Of a stretch of DNA of 64,000 nucleotides, positions 19,601 through 28,252 are shown one piece after another (position 1 is the stretch's first letter; each line of letters begins with the position of its first letter). The translations under genes were made by a program, and so were the position numbers. This DNA comes from Gynuella sp050296195 (lineage in GTDB: Bacteria; Pseudomonadota; Gammaproteobacteria; Pseudomonadales; Natronospirillaceae), in NCBI RefSeq assembly GCF_050296195.1, contig NZ_JBNKRB010000026.1; one strand, given 5' to 3'. The notes under the pieces were generated by a model that worked only from the letters and a program-made list of their open reading frames with translations, was not told the origin of the DNA and searched no databases.

Positions 19601-20110
19601 TCAGACATTAAGCAGCAACGGTTCAATTTCATAACGAATGAACACCATCTTTTTATCACCATAGTCTTCCTCTTGCTCAACCGGTTGCCGCACAGACATA
19701 TCAGTAATCACTTTACGCCAGAAGCATAAAGCTCTGAAATTATGAGGTAAGACTCTGGTCAGCCAATGTCCTGGAAACTGACTGACAGATTGCCTGAACG
19801 CCATGACACCCACACCCTGACGTTGATATTTTCTCAAGACAAAAAACTGCCCGATATCATGATAATCAGGATCAAAGGGATAACGGCGCAAAAGAGAAAA
19901 ATCGGCCAGATTACCATCACACAGAATCAAATACGGGTAATGTCCGTCTTTTTGCCAATAATCATGCAGCCCGATAACAGCACTATCGACTGCATATGAA
20001 CCAGTGACATCCGGAGACCAGCCCATATACTCACTCATATCATAAAGATAATATTGAAATAGATTCTCAATCAACATTGAGTCTCTAGCCGGTGTTAATT
20101 CGATTTCCAT
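19601..20110 (-). CDS. GNAT-like acetyltransferase
   Basis: 169 residues from the ATG at 20110; the frame is open to 20311, but the upstream part looks like non-coding sequence and overlaps the btsT regulatory region. It has the weaker GNAT pattern FFVLRKYQRQGVGVMAF and NFRALCFWRKV. It belongs to a group with unknown substrates. Upstream of and close to the second GNAT gene. Confidence 0.75.
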   Translation of the reverse strand: MEIELTPARDSMLIENLFQYYLYDMSEYMGWSPDVTGSYAVDSAVIGLHDYWQKDGHYPYLILCDGNLADFSLLRRYPFDPDYHDIGQFFVLRKYQRQGVGVMAFRQSVSQFPGHWLTRVLPHNFRALCFWRKVITDMSVRQPVEQEEDYGDKKMVFIRYEIEPLLLNV

Positions 20111-20245
20111 AACAGCTTCATTTAATAAGGTTGAAAAACTCTGGACACAGCCAATCGACATCCGTAACTCTTGGAAAGACGCTTTGCCAGTCATTCTGAC
20201 AACCCGAGCATTGTCTGATCGCTTCACCCAGGCACGCCAACAAAA

Positions 20246-20274
20246 ACCACTCAGCTGGCAAATATCACCGTTTA
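20246..20274 (+). promoter_or_regulatory. BtsR-like operator upstream of CstA-family transporter
   Basis: ACCACTCA at 20246-20253 and ACCGTTTA at 20267-20274 are direct repeats separated by exactly 13 bp. The E. coli BtsR (YehT) site upstream of btsT is described as ACC(G/A)CT(C/T)A repeated with a 13-bp spacer. The first repeat matches fully and the second differs at one base. The site lies 105 bp upstream of the transporter start. Confidence 0.65.
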
Positions 20275-20378
20275 ACCCAGTATATCGCCGTTCAAAATAT
20301 GGTAAAGGCAATTGTTTTCTGGTGGCGTTAGTTTGCTGTCTGGGAACTCCAACGATAAAAATAACAGAGGAATACTAT

Positions 20379-21806
20379 ATGGCCTGGTTTTTGATTTGTG
20401 TCGGCATTTTATTGTCTGGCTACTTTACCTACGGAAAATTTGTGGAAAAGGTCTTCGGCCCGATGCCAGAACGCCCAACACCAGCAACCACTTCGGCAGA
20501 CGGCGTGGACTATGTGCCGATGTCCAATAAAAAAATCTATCTGATTCAGTTGTTAAACATTGCCGGCCTGGGCCCTATTTTTGGACCGATTCTGGGCGCA
20601 CTGTATGGCCCGGTGGCCATGTTGTGGATTGTCATCGGTTGTATTTTTGCTGGTGCGGTACATGATTATTTTTCCGGCATGTTATCCGTGCGCTCTAACG
20701 GAGGCTCCGTACCCAATGTTGTGGGTGAACAACTGGGTGTCATCGCCCGTCACTTCATGAACATATTCGCAGTTATTTTATTACTGCTGGTCGGCATCGT
20801 CTTTGTACTGGGCCCAGCCAAGCTTCTGGCTAACCTGGCCGATATGGGCGTGACTTTCTGGGTTGCGGTCATCTTCGCCTATTACATCATCGCCACCATC
20901 GTACCTATCGACAAGATTATTGGTCGCTTTTATCCGTTCTTTGGAGCTCTACTGCTGTTTATGTCTATTGGTTTGGTAATTGGCTTGGCGGTCAGCGACC
21001 ACAGTTTCTACTCCCAGGGTCTGAATTTTGCTGACAATCTGCATCCAACCGATCTGCCCTTATGGCCACTTTTGTTTATCACCATCGCCTGCGGCGCAGT
21101 ATCCGGCTTTCATGCCACACAATCTCCTCTTATGGCCCGCTGCATGCAAAATGAAAGTGCCGGCCGGTTCATATTTTATGGAGCGATGATTGGTGAAGGA
21201 GTGATTGCGTTAATCTGGTGTACACTAGGGCTATCCTTCTATGACAACACTGAGGCTCTAAACGCTACTCTGGCTAGCGGGGGCCCGGCTGCCGTTGTTC
21301 ATGAAGTATCCACTTCATTACTCGGTAGCGTCGGTGGTGTTCTAGCAGTACTCGGCGTCATTGTGTTGCCAATTACTTCCGGTGATACAGCGTTTAGAAG
21401 CGCCCGTCTGATCGTGGCGGATTTTTTGAAACTGCCGCAACAAGTCATGTCACGCCGGTTATTGATCGCCGTTCCGATGTTCATCATCGGCTTCATCGTC
21501 AGCAAAGCGGAATTTGGTGTGATCTGGCGTTACTTCGGCTGGGCCAATCAAACCACCGCCATGATTATGCTCTGGGCTGCTGCTGCATACCTGGCTAAAG
21601 AAGGTAAATTGCATTGGATATGCACGATACCCGCTGCGTTTATGACAGCGGTCACCATCACCTATCTTGCCAATGCCACTATCGGCTTTAATCTACCCAT
21701 GCAGATCTCCACTGTGCTGGGTATTGGGGCCACAGTCGTAGCGTTAGTCGCCTTTCTATGGAAATTCAAAGCGGCTTCCCGAGTATCACTACAAACTGAT
21801 CTCTGA
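20379..21806 (+). CDS. Short CstA-family transporter, probable pyruvate/peptide uptake
   Basis: 475 residues from the ATG at 20379, preceded by AGAGGA; the longer open frame upstream is not coding. It has many transmembrane helices and the CstA signature near the start (YVPMSNKKIYLIQLLNIAGL, then GPIFGPILGALYGP). E. coli CstA and BtsT are about 700 residues; this is the shorter branch of the family. CstA proteins take up pyruvate or peptides during carbon limitation. A BtsR-like operator upstream and btsSR in the same window suggest pyruvate uptake under BtsSR control. The symbol btsT is withheld because the length differs. Confidence 0.85.
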   Translation: MAWFLICVGILLSGYFTYGKFVEKVFGPMPERPTPATTSADGVDYVPMSNKKIYLIQLLNIAGLGPIFGPILGALYGPVAMLWIVIGCIFAGAVHDYFSGMLSVRSNGGSVPNVVGEQLGVIARHFMNIFAVILLLLVGIVFVLGPAKLLANLADMGVTFWVAVIFAYYIIATIVPIDKIIGRFYPFFGALLLFMSIGLVIGLAVSDHSFYSQGLNFADNLHPTDLPLWPLLFITIACGAVSGFHATQSPLMARCMQNESAGRFIFYGAMIGEGVIALIWCTLGLSFYDNTEALNATLASGGPAAVVHEVSTSLLGSVGGVLAVLGVIVLPITSGDTAFRSARLIVADFLKLPQQVMSRRLLIAVPMFIIGFIVSKAEFGVIWRYFGWANQTTAMIMLWAAAAYLAKEGKLHWICTIPAAFMTAVTITYLANATIGFNLPMQISTVLGIGATVVALVAFLWKFKAASRVSLQTDL

Positions 21807-21822
21807 CGACTCCGCTATAAAA

Positions 21823-21848
21823 AACCCGCTGATCGATATCAGCGGGTT
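21823..21848. terminator. Bidirectional terminator between transporter and multicopper oxidase
   Basis: AACCCGCTGAT (21823-21833) pairs perfectly with 21838-21848 over a CGAT loop, with A and T runs outside both arms. It serves two convergent genes. Confidence 0.9.
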
Positions 21849-21888
21849 TACCGGTTTATAAAATATCAATACTTGCAGAGTTCAAACC

Positions 21889-23274
21889 TCAGACAACCTC
21901 AATATACCCCATCAGCCCTGTTTTCATATGCTCAATCACATGGCAGTGATACATCCAACGGCCTGGATTGTCGGCCACAAATGCAACCTGAACAGTTTCG
22001 TATTTTTCCAGTAAAACCGTATCCGTATGGAACGGCACAATCTCTTTTTTATTGGAGTTCAATACCTTCCAGATAAATCCATGCAAATGGATGGGATGGC
22101 GATTGGGCGTGTTATTACGCAGATTAAATATATAATTTTTGCCCAACACCAGTCTGGCTACCGGATCCGGAATATAATCTGCTGTCATTTTGTCCCAGGC
22201 ACGGCGATTGATGGTCCAGAATTTCGGATCGCTATTGCCATCCTTATCAGCCGGGCTGATAGCACCTTCCCACTCGAAGACAAAATTGACGGTTTCAGCG
22301 TGTTCGATATCTGGTTTTGGTATCGGGTTTGCTGGTAACGGTTTAACTGGAACAGTCTGGCGTTTGAATGCAGATGCTTCAGCCTGGAGGTTCACCAGAT
22401 CAAACATCAACCGGCCTTTGGCATTCTTGATCCTGACCAACTCACCTGCAACTGGCGTTACCAGCGCCAAATCAAGGCGCATGCCTGGCCCCATGGCGTG
22501 CACCTGCAGAGGATATGGTTGATCCACCGGACTGCCATCAATAGCAATCACCCAGGCCGAATGATCCGGGATAGCGACGTTATAAATCAGCGTATTATCA
22601 ACATTCAGCAACCGGATACGGGTCAGGGCCCCAGCTGGCACCGGAAACGTCGGTTTATGTTGGCCATTAACCGTTTCCCACCGCCCAGGGGTGCCCATCC
22701 GGGCTGCATTACGCGGCGAGGTAAATTCACTAAAACTGCCGTCATCATTCACATGCCAGTTTTTTAACAACAACACTTCTTCATGATCAAAATCGACAGC
22801 CTCTGCTTCATCGATAATGATCGCTCCCACCAACCCCTTACCCAGCTGAATGATGCTGTTAACGTGTGGGTGATACCAGAAAGTGCCAGCATCCGGCGGT
22901 ACAAATTCGTAGAGAAAATCCTCACCGGCGGCGATGGGTGGTTGCGACAGAAATGGAACACCATCCATTTCGATTGGTATCCGCAAACCATGCCAGTGAA
23001 TTGTGGTGGGTTCATTAAGGCGGTTTTTGAACAGAATCCGCAGTGTTTTGCCCTGGCGTCCACGGATAATCGGTGCTGGATAACCACCGTCAAAACATAG
23101 GGCATGGGTAACGCCCCCGGGAACCAGTGAAATATCAGCGGGCTCGGCTGTCAGTATATAATCATAGGGATCATCACTACCGCTGGCGGCCAACGAAAAC
23201 CTGGGAATACCCAGCGCTCCGGCACCGACAACCGTGGATAACATCGATCCAAGAAAATCCCGTCTGTTTATCAT
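21889..23274 (-). CDS. Multicopper oxidase (CumA/CueO-like), Tat-type signal
   Basis: 461 residues. It begins MINRRDFLGSML, a twin-arginine-like signal followed by a hydrophobic stretch, consistent with export of a folded copper enzyme. All four copper-binding motifs are present: HWHG (about 93), WYHPHV (about 135), HPIHLHGF (about 393) and HCHVIEHMKTGLM at the C-terminus. It oxidises a metal ion or organic substrate with reduction of O2 to water. Length and motif spacing fit the CumA group; copper tolerance, manganese or iron oxidation are possible roles. Confidence 0.85.
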   Translation of the reverse strand: MINRRDFLGSMLSTVVGAGALGIPRFSLAASGSDDPYDYILTAEPADISLVPGGVTHALCFDGGYPAPIIRGRQGKTLRILFKNRLNEPTTIHWHGLRIPIEMDGVPFLSQPPIAAGEDFLYEFVPPDAGTFWYHPHVNSIIQLGKGLVGAIIIDEAEAVDFDHEEVLLLKNWHVNDDGSFSEFTSPRNAARMGTPGRWETVNGQHKPTFPVPAGALTRIRLLNVDNTLIYNVAIPDHSAWVIAIDGSPVDQPYPLQVHAMGPGMRLDLALVTPVAGELVRIKNAKGRLMFDLVNLQAEASAFKRQTVPVKPLPANPIPKPDIEHAETVNFVFEWEGAISPADKDGNSDPKFWTINRRAWDKMTADYIPDPVARLVLGKNYIFNLRNNTPNRHPIHLHGFIWKVLNSNKKEIVPFHTDTVLLEKYETVQVAFVADNPGRWMYHCHVIEHMKTGLMGYIEVV

Positions 23275-23302
23275 GGCAACCCGCCTCTTGATTCTGTATT
23301 GA

Positions 23303-23323
23303 AAATGAGAATATATCTCATTT
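23303..23323. promoter_or_regulatory. Palindrome upstream of multicopper oxidase
   Basis: AAATGAG (23303-23309) and CTCATTT (23317-23323) form a symmetric site with a 7-bp AT centre, 29 bp upstream of the ATG. It resembles a degenerate Fur box; a copper-responsive regulator is an alternative. Confidence 0.45.
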
Positions 23324-23490
23324 ATATCAGAATTTATATTACCGGGCTATAATTTCAGCGGTGCTTACATTAGTGGTACTGACATTGCTTTCAACCTGTA
23401 AAGCCAAGGGTCCGACCATTCCAGATACCATCACCGGGTTGTCAATAATGATGCGCAAGTCTTACCGTAGCCAACAACAATCGAGGCTTT

Positions 23491-24045
23491 TTAAGTTGGA
23501 GACTGTTCATAGCGAACCACCAGCTCAGGCCAATTACGCAACCAGTTTTTCTGCTCAATACGTTGCTGAAAGGCATCTGGTTTAGGACGCTTGGCATTCA
23601 GCGTGATCGTTTTTTGGAACAACGCTTCAACCCCAAATGGTGCCACGATTTCGACCTCATCACCTGACAGACGGGCAACTACAGCAGTTTCGCACTCTAC
23701 CCAATAAGTCATGGCGTCAGTACATGAATGATAAGGAGGATCACCATTACGCAGATGCATGCGCGCCTGATTTTTTACCGACCACGGTAATCCGGTCATC
23801 TGCTGCAACTGTCGCTCATAATCGCGATCACGCTCCCGTGAAGTATCCTTTGGATCAAAGTAAATTAAGTCCAGATCATTGAGCGGCGTTGCGACAGTTT
23901 TATGATGACAATAATCCCAGGCCAGATTTCGTACAAAACCCGCGGCGATACACCAGTCCGGTAGCGACAGTAATGCAGCCTGCTGCAATGCCTGCATACG
24001 CTGGGTATCGGCACGCAGACACTGGATTAACACAGATTGCATCAT
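23491..24045 (-). CDS. Nucleotidyltransferase family protein (NTP_transf_6 type)
   Basis: 184 residues. The core GFVRNLAWD followed by LNDLDLIYFD is the nucleotidyltransferase motif with paired Asp residues of the DUF925/NTP_transf_6 family. Later motifs include YHSCTDAMTYWVE and APFGVEALF. Biochemical role unknown. It is the last gene of a four-gene set (RbfA-like, RtcB, unknown, this), 23 bp after its upstream neighbour, so it may act on RNA ends or modify a protein or RNA linked to RtcB. Confidence 0.8.
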   Translation of the reverse strand: MMQSVLIQCLRADTQRMQALQQAALLSLPDWCIAAGFVRNLAWDYCHHKTVATPLNDLDLIYFDPKDTSRERDRDYERQLQQMTGLPWSVKNQARMHLRNGDPPYHSCTDAMTYWVECETAVVARLSGDEVEIVAPFGVEALFQKTITLNAKRPKPDAFQQRIEQKNWLRNWPELVVRYEQSPT

Positions 24046-24068
24046 GTCTTTCTCCTGTTTTTCAGTTT

Positions 24069-25013
24069 CTATAAAATCAGTTCATGCCATAACAGTTTTG
24101 TTCGAATGGCACGACATTTACGCTTGAATATCCGATCCTCACGAATAAATTCCGGTGATTGGTCTGTCACCTGAAAACAAAATTTTCTCGGCAAATCAGT
24201 ATATAAGGATCTCGGCGGTTGACTGCCATGAATACCCTTCAACAATGCCCCAGACTCATGAGCATGATAATAAATACGATCAATACCAAGCTCCTCACGG
24301 ATAAAACGTATGGCTGCCGTTAACATGGCTTCGGACCAGATTGACGCAAACGGCAAGAATATCTCCTCCGCATAGCGTCGGAAGGTATTACCATCACACT
24401 GTAGACAACGACCATAATAAGCAGCAATTTTTCCTTTTGAATTCAACTGTGACAATGCCGTTCTCACCCGTCGAACCCAATCACTCTGTATTTCCTCAAT
24501 TAAGGCTTCTCCAGTGTCCAGATCAAAGTCCAATCGTGCCCAAGCCAGGGTATCACGATACAGAGCATTTTTTTGCCGCTCAGCAACGGGATGACCCACA
24601 TAATTAAACACATGATCCCGGGTAGGTTTCAACAGTCGCTGATAAGCGCGATTGTGCTGCTCGGAAAAATTCATCTGTAATACCAGATTATAACCATTAC
24701 GGGTGGTCTGAGCGCTCCATCGCTTGGCACCCCATTGTCCTAGAGTCAACACAAACGACTGACACGATTCACTCCAGACATAATCAAACAAACCAGACAT
24801 AAGAGAACCACTTCCATTGATCGAAAGTACTTTTCTGACATCGGGTTGTTCCAATAATCTTCTGAACGGCGACTGCTTCACAGCCTGGACAGTCGTACCA
24901 GACCGACTGATACACGATAACAAATAAGCAGCGTACTGCCCTTTAAAATATCGAAATAGTGTCCTGTCTTCAGAAAGACAAGCGATTACCTCGGTGACCA
25001 TTTCCTGTTTCAT
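24069..25013 (-). CDS. Unknown protein with EIQSDW motif in RtcB operon
   Basis: 314 residues, soluble, no signal peptide. Not recognised as a named family. About residues 165-175 read ALIEEIQSDWVR; a similar EIQSDW motif recurs in large polyvalent proteins of phages and plasmids, where its meaning is unclear. Other marked segments are YYGRCLQCDGNTFRRYAEE and IDRIYYHAHESG. It lies between rtcB (123 bp upstream, with a hairpin in the gap) and a nucleotidyltransferase, so a part in RNA processing or repair is inferred from context only. Confidence 0.7.
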   Translation of the reverse strand: MKQEMVTEVIACLSEDRTLFRYFKGQYAAYLLSCISRSGTTVQAVKQSPFRRLLEQPDVRKVLSINGSGSLMSGLFDYVWSESCQSFVLTLGQWGAKRWSAQTTRNGYNLVLQMNFSEQHNRAYQRLLKPTRDHVFNYVGHPVAERQKNALYRDTLAWARLDFDLDTGEALIEEIQSDWVRRVRTALSQLNSKGKIAAYYGRCLQCDGNTFRRYAEEIFLPFASIWSEAMLTAAIRFIREELGIDRIYYHAHESGALLKGIHGSQPPRSLYTDLPRKFCFQVTDQSPEFIREDRIFKRKCRAIRTKLLWHELIL

Positions 25014-25026
25014 ATTCCATCCTGAT

Positions 25027-25060
25027 CAGGCTGCCAAACCCAATGGATACTGGCAGCCTG
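25027..25060 (-). promoter_or_regulatory. Intercistronic hairpin between rtcB and the next gene
   Basis: CAGGCTGCCA at 25027-25036 pairs perfectly with TGGCAGCCTG at 25051-25060 over a 14-nt loop. It sits about 14 nt before the translation start of the 314-residue protein, close to its AGGA ribosome-binding site. It could set expression of the downstream genes or be a processing site. Confidence 0.6.
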
Positions 25061-25136
25061 AACATCATTCACCGGCGACGATCTGCAAATCATTAATGCC
25101 GGAGGAGCCCGTCACAAGAACAGACTCCATATTTCA

Positions 25137-26333
25137 TCATCCTTTGACACAAACCACCTGCTTCAAAGTATGCACCACCTCAATCAAATCACTTTGATGA
25201 GCCATTACCGTATCAATATCCTTATATGCAGCGGGTATCTCGTCGATCACACCACTGTCTTTACGGCACTCTACGCCTGCGGTCTGATACTCCACATCCA
25301 TATCAGTAAATTTCCGTTTTGCGGCACTGCGACTCATCGTCCTGCCGGCACCATGAGAGCACGAGCAAAAAGACTGCGGCTGTCCCTTACCGCGCACAAT
25401 AAAAGACTTTGTTCCCATACTACCGGGAATAATGCCTAATTCGTCTTCTCCCGCCCGTATCGCTCCCTTACGGGTGACATAAATATGCTCACCAAAATGA
25501 TATTCACGGCTGACATAATTGTGATGACAATTGATCGCTTCCTTGGTGACCTTAAAGCCTGGAAACTGTTTGCGTAATGAATCAAGGATCATCCGCATCA
25601 TTTCCCGCCGATTGGTCATGGCATATTCTTGTGCCCACTCCACCGCTTCGATGTAGTCATCAAAGTGCTCAGCTCCTTCGGAAAAATAAGCCAGATCCTT
25701 ATCCGGCAGATTCATCAGATGGCGACCCATATCGCGGCGAGCCAGTTCAATAAAATACTGACCGATTGCATTGCCGATGCCACGGCTACCGGAATGCAAC
25801 ATGATCCAAATATCGTTATTTTCATCCAGACACAACTCAATAAAATGATTACCACCCCCTAAGGTGCCCAACTGCCGAATCCAGGTCTGATATGGTTTTT
25901 TTTGCATCGAATAAATCTTGCGATGCTTACCAATTATTCGATCCAACCCCACAGCCAGGGCGCGAATTGAAGTCGGCCGCGCCCGATCGGATTTATGCAT
26001 GTTAAAACCAACCGGGATCGCCGCTTCGATAGTTGAACGGATACGGCGCAGGTTATCTGGCAAATGCGATGCATTAACCGACAATCTCACTGCATTCATA
26101 CCACATCCGATATCCACACCAACAGCAGCAGGAATAATGGCACCTTTGGTGGGAATCACCGAACCAACCGTCGCCCCCTTCCCCATATGCACATCTGGCA
26201 TAACCGCAATATGACTATGAATAAATGGCAGCTGCGACAAATTATACAGTTGCTGCATAGCAGCCGGTTCCACCTCATCGGTGTATATTTTGACCGGGGC
26301 TTTTCCCTTGGTCATCAACGTTTGTATAGGCAT
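25137..26333 (-). CDS. rtcB: RNA-splicing ligase RtcB
   Basis: 398 residues, full length against E. coli RtcB (408). Joins RNA 2',3'-cyclic phosphate or 3'-phosphate ends to 5'-OH ends using GTP and Mn2+. Seen motifs: VDIGCGMNAV with the metal-binding Cys77, GGGNHFIEL, LHSGSRGIG, NCHHNYVSRE and CSHGAGRTMSR, which carries the histidine that is guanylylated. All key residues appear intact. It lies 12 bp after an RbfA-like gene and upstream of two unusual partners; neither rtcA nor the sigma-54 activator rtcR is next to it. This argues for a repair role different from the E. coli rtcBA operon. Confidence 0.93.
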   Translation of the reverse strand: MPIQTLMTKGKAPVKIYTDEVEPAAMQQLYNLSQLPFIHSHIAVMPDVHMGKGATVGSVIPTKGAIIPAAVGVDIGCGMNAVRLSVNASHLPDNLRRIRSTIEAAIPVGFNMHKSDRARPTSIRALAVGLDRIIGKHRKIYSMQKKPYQTWIRQLGTLGGGNHFIELCLDENNDIWIMLHSGSRGIGNAIGQYFIELARRDMGRHLMNLPDKDLAYFSEGAEHFDDYIEAVEWAQEYAMTNRREMMRMILDSLRKQFPGFKVTKEAINCHHNYVSREYHFGEHIYVTRKGAIRAGEDELGIIPGSMGTKSFIVRGKGQPQSFCSCSHGAGRTMSRSAAKRKFTDMDVEYQTAGVECRKDSGVIDEIPAAYKDIDTVMAHQSDLIEVVHTLKQVVCVKG

Positions 26334-26345
26334 CCTATTTTCCTC

Positions 26346-26753
26346 CTATCGATCCATCTTCAATACTTTAAATTTTAAAACCGGAACCCGCTTTCTGTTC
26401 ACCACTCTGGCCACCTGAGCCCTCAGATATCCTTGAACTGCATTGAGCTCTTGCAAAACCGTTTCCAACTGAGCCTGTACAGATGAATAGTGATATATTG
26501 ATACCCACAAAAATTGTCCATCCTCCGAGAGTTGCACTGCTGCAACCTCAATATCTCTGAATACGTCATCCGCCAGTTCGGCCATGAGTAGAAGTGATAT
26601 AGTTCTTTGGGCAACTTTTTCCAGAGGTTGATTGCGTTTGGTTTTTCGGGTTAAACAGAACCTGGCCAGATAGCGTGGATCCAAACCATCTTCAGGACCA
26701 GGCTCATCACATAACTGCTCGGCTTCGTGCAGCCATTTTTTTGATATCGCCAC
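26346..26753 (-). CDS. RbfA-like protein upstream of RtcB
   Basis: 135 residues from a GTG at 26753, chosen because TTGGAG lies 7 nt before it; the frame is open to 26789 (also GTG). Residues from about 40 on follow the KH-like fold pattern of ribosome-binding factor A: KVAQRTISLLLMAEL, then IEVAAVQLSEDGQFLWVSIY, then AVQGYLRAQVARVVNRKRVP. RbfA binds the 30S subunit near the decoding region and helps its maturation. The housekeeping rbfA normally sits beside infB, so this is probably a paralogue. Its tight coupling to rtcB (12 bp) suggests it may guide the ligase to small-subunit rRNA. The family match was made by eye. Confidence 0.55.
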   Translation of the reverse strand: MAISKKWLHEAEQLCDEPGPEDGLDPRYLARFCLTRKTKRNQPLEKVAQRTISLLLMAELADDVFRDIEVAAVQLSEDGQFLWVSIYHYSSVQAQLETVLQELNAVQGYLRAQVARVVNRKRVPVLKFKVLKMDR

Positions 26754-27157
26754 AATAAAACTCCAACCAATACCGCACAGCTCCACCACAATCGGGCAGA
26801 AAAATAACGGTATCGAAGCGTTTAAAATTCAACGTCAAACGATCTGTGAGTCCTTAGCCAAATCACAAGCGAAATAAGATTTGCATCGACAAATAAATCG
26901 TTCAAAGTAATTGTAATAAGTTAATATTGGAGCCCCGGTCTGACTGACCGGCTAAAAGAGTATTACCGGAAAGAGAAAGACACGAGGCGCGCAATGATTT
27001 GATTCTGATACATATTTAGCCTCCTGATAATGAGATGTGGGTTAAAAACGAGGGCGAAATTTACGCTCATATTTTTAGTGAGTCAATACTCTGTTTTAAA
27101 AATCACATCGAATAATATTCTTAATGATTGACCGCAGAAAAAACGAATACAACCTAG
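26754..27157. other. Upstream region of RtcB operon
   Basis: AT-rich, no gene. It contains a small hairpin (CCGGTC at 26935-26940 with GACCGG at 26946-26951). No sigma-54 promoter like that of E. coli rtcBA was found. Confidence 0.4.
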
Positions 27158-27296
27158 AGGCCTCTGAAAAATAGGAATAGATTTGATGCAGACGAGGAAG
27201 CACCACCCGCAACACCACAATTTACAGGTGTAAATGAGGATGTGAGACGGGGGCTGACAACGTCCTGTGCGAAAGTAGGCCATTTTCAGAGATTCC
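27158..27296 (-). mobile_element. MITE family A, copy 3 (inverted)
   Basis: Same element as at 6785 in reverse orientation, flanked by CTAG on both sides (27154-27157 and 27297-27300). Confidence 0.8.
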
Positions 27297-27329
27297 CTAG
27301 AACAAAGTGTACTCATAACCAATGCCTGA

Positions 27330-27725
27330 CTAACATGCCCGGCTACGTTGCTGAATGCGTTGCAACCAAAAACTGATGATACTGAACACCGTAATACCCA
27401 CAGCATCAGCAAGCAAATCAGTGATATCCAGAGTACGAGTCGGAAAAAAGCCCTGACTAAGTTCCTCCAGCACCACAAAAACCACAACCAGCATTGACCC
27501 CAGATAAGGACGCCAGCGGTAACAACCAAGCTGACGAAACCGAGTGGCCCAATTCAATAGCAACGTCAGCAAACCGAACAAACAAAAATGCCCTACTTTA
27601 TCGCCATAAGGAGTTGCTTTGACAAGATCGAAGAAAATACTTTCAGCACCGGTATCGGCCAAAAAAATAATACGGGCAATAAACAGAACAAATAGTAAAG
27701 TGATCAAAATTATGATTTTTTGCAT
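27330..27725 (-). CDS. VanZ-family membrane protein
   Basis: 131 residues with four predicted membrane helices. Family motifs are GDKVGHFCLFGLL and, near the end, EELSQGFFPTRTLDITDLLADAVG. VanZ-like proteins are small membrane proteins; the founding member raises teicoplanin resistance, but most are uncharacterised. A start at 27740 is also possible; neither has a good ribosome-binding site. Confidence 0.8.
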   Translation of the reverse strand: MQKIIILITLLFVLFIARIIFLADTGAESIFFDLVKATPYGDKVGHFCLFGLLTLLLNWATRFRQLGCYRWRPYLGSMLVVVFVVLEELSQGFFPTRTLDITDLLADAVGITVFSIISFWLQRIQQRSRAC

Positions 27726-27937
27726 ACAGAAATAAGCCATACAGCGAATTTGGAAGGAAGGATTATAAAACGTGTCCTCCTAACTATGCCACACTGTTCT
27801 ATCCTTGAGCTTGTACATTTTAGCTTGTTGATTGGACTGCATATCTTTGGGCAATCATCGCACCCCATCCAACCTACCCCAGATCATTTGCAAACTGACA
27901 GGGGCATATGCTTTTGATATCCCAATAGACCGCAACC

Positions 27938-28045
27938 ATGACAACAGCAACACCTACGAAGTTTTTCGAACATCTGCAACAGCGGCTGAATCAATTATTT
28001 GAAGATCTCAATGAATGCGAGCGGCAACAGATACAGGCACTATAG
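27938..28045 (+). pseudogene. Truncated duplicate of the small protein at 33295
   Basis: A 35-codon frame (MTTATPTKFFEHLQQRL and on) whose residues 9-35 are identical to an inner part of the 92-residue protein at 33295. About 50 N-terminal residues are missing and a stop follows QIQAL. It marks the left end of a duplicated block that continues through the lipoprotein gene at 28253. Confidence 0.75.
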
Positions 28046-28252
28046 GAAGTCAATTCCAGGGAATTAAAGACCTTGCATTTCATTAATAAATTGGACAAAA
28101 ACACAGAGATTCCACGATAACCTGAAGGCCATTTTGAACTGGGGAATGCACGCCCAACCTTCCGTCATCTTTAGTACCAGTTCCTTGCACTTCACACTCA
28201 AAACCAGATAATGATCAGCAATCTTTTCGAGTCGATATTTAAGGATGAAACC
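27964..28252 (+). repeat. Duplicated block, copy A, upstream of lipoprotein 1
   Basis: Closely matches 33449-33726: the FEHLQQ coding segment, then the ~140-bp leader that includes CTTTTCGAGTCGATATTTAA just before the lipoprotein start. The leader alone is shared with 29409-29541. Confidence 0.85.

Noticed and set aside
19601..20311. Longer version of the second GNAT protein starting at 20311
   Set aside because: The extra 67 residues have no GNAT character and overlap the operator and promoter region of the CstA transporter.
27083..27529. 148-codon open frame on the minus strand
   Set aside because: It runs through the VanZ gene in another frame and into MITE copy 3; no support as a protein.
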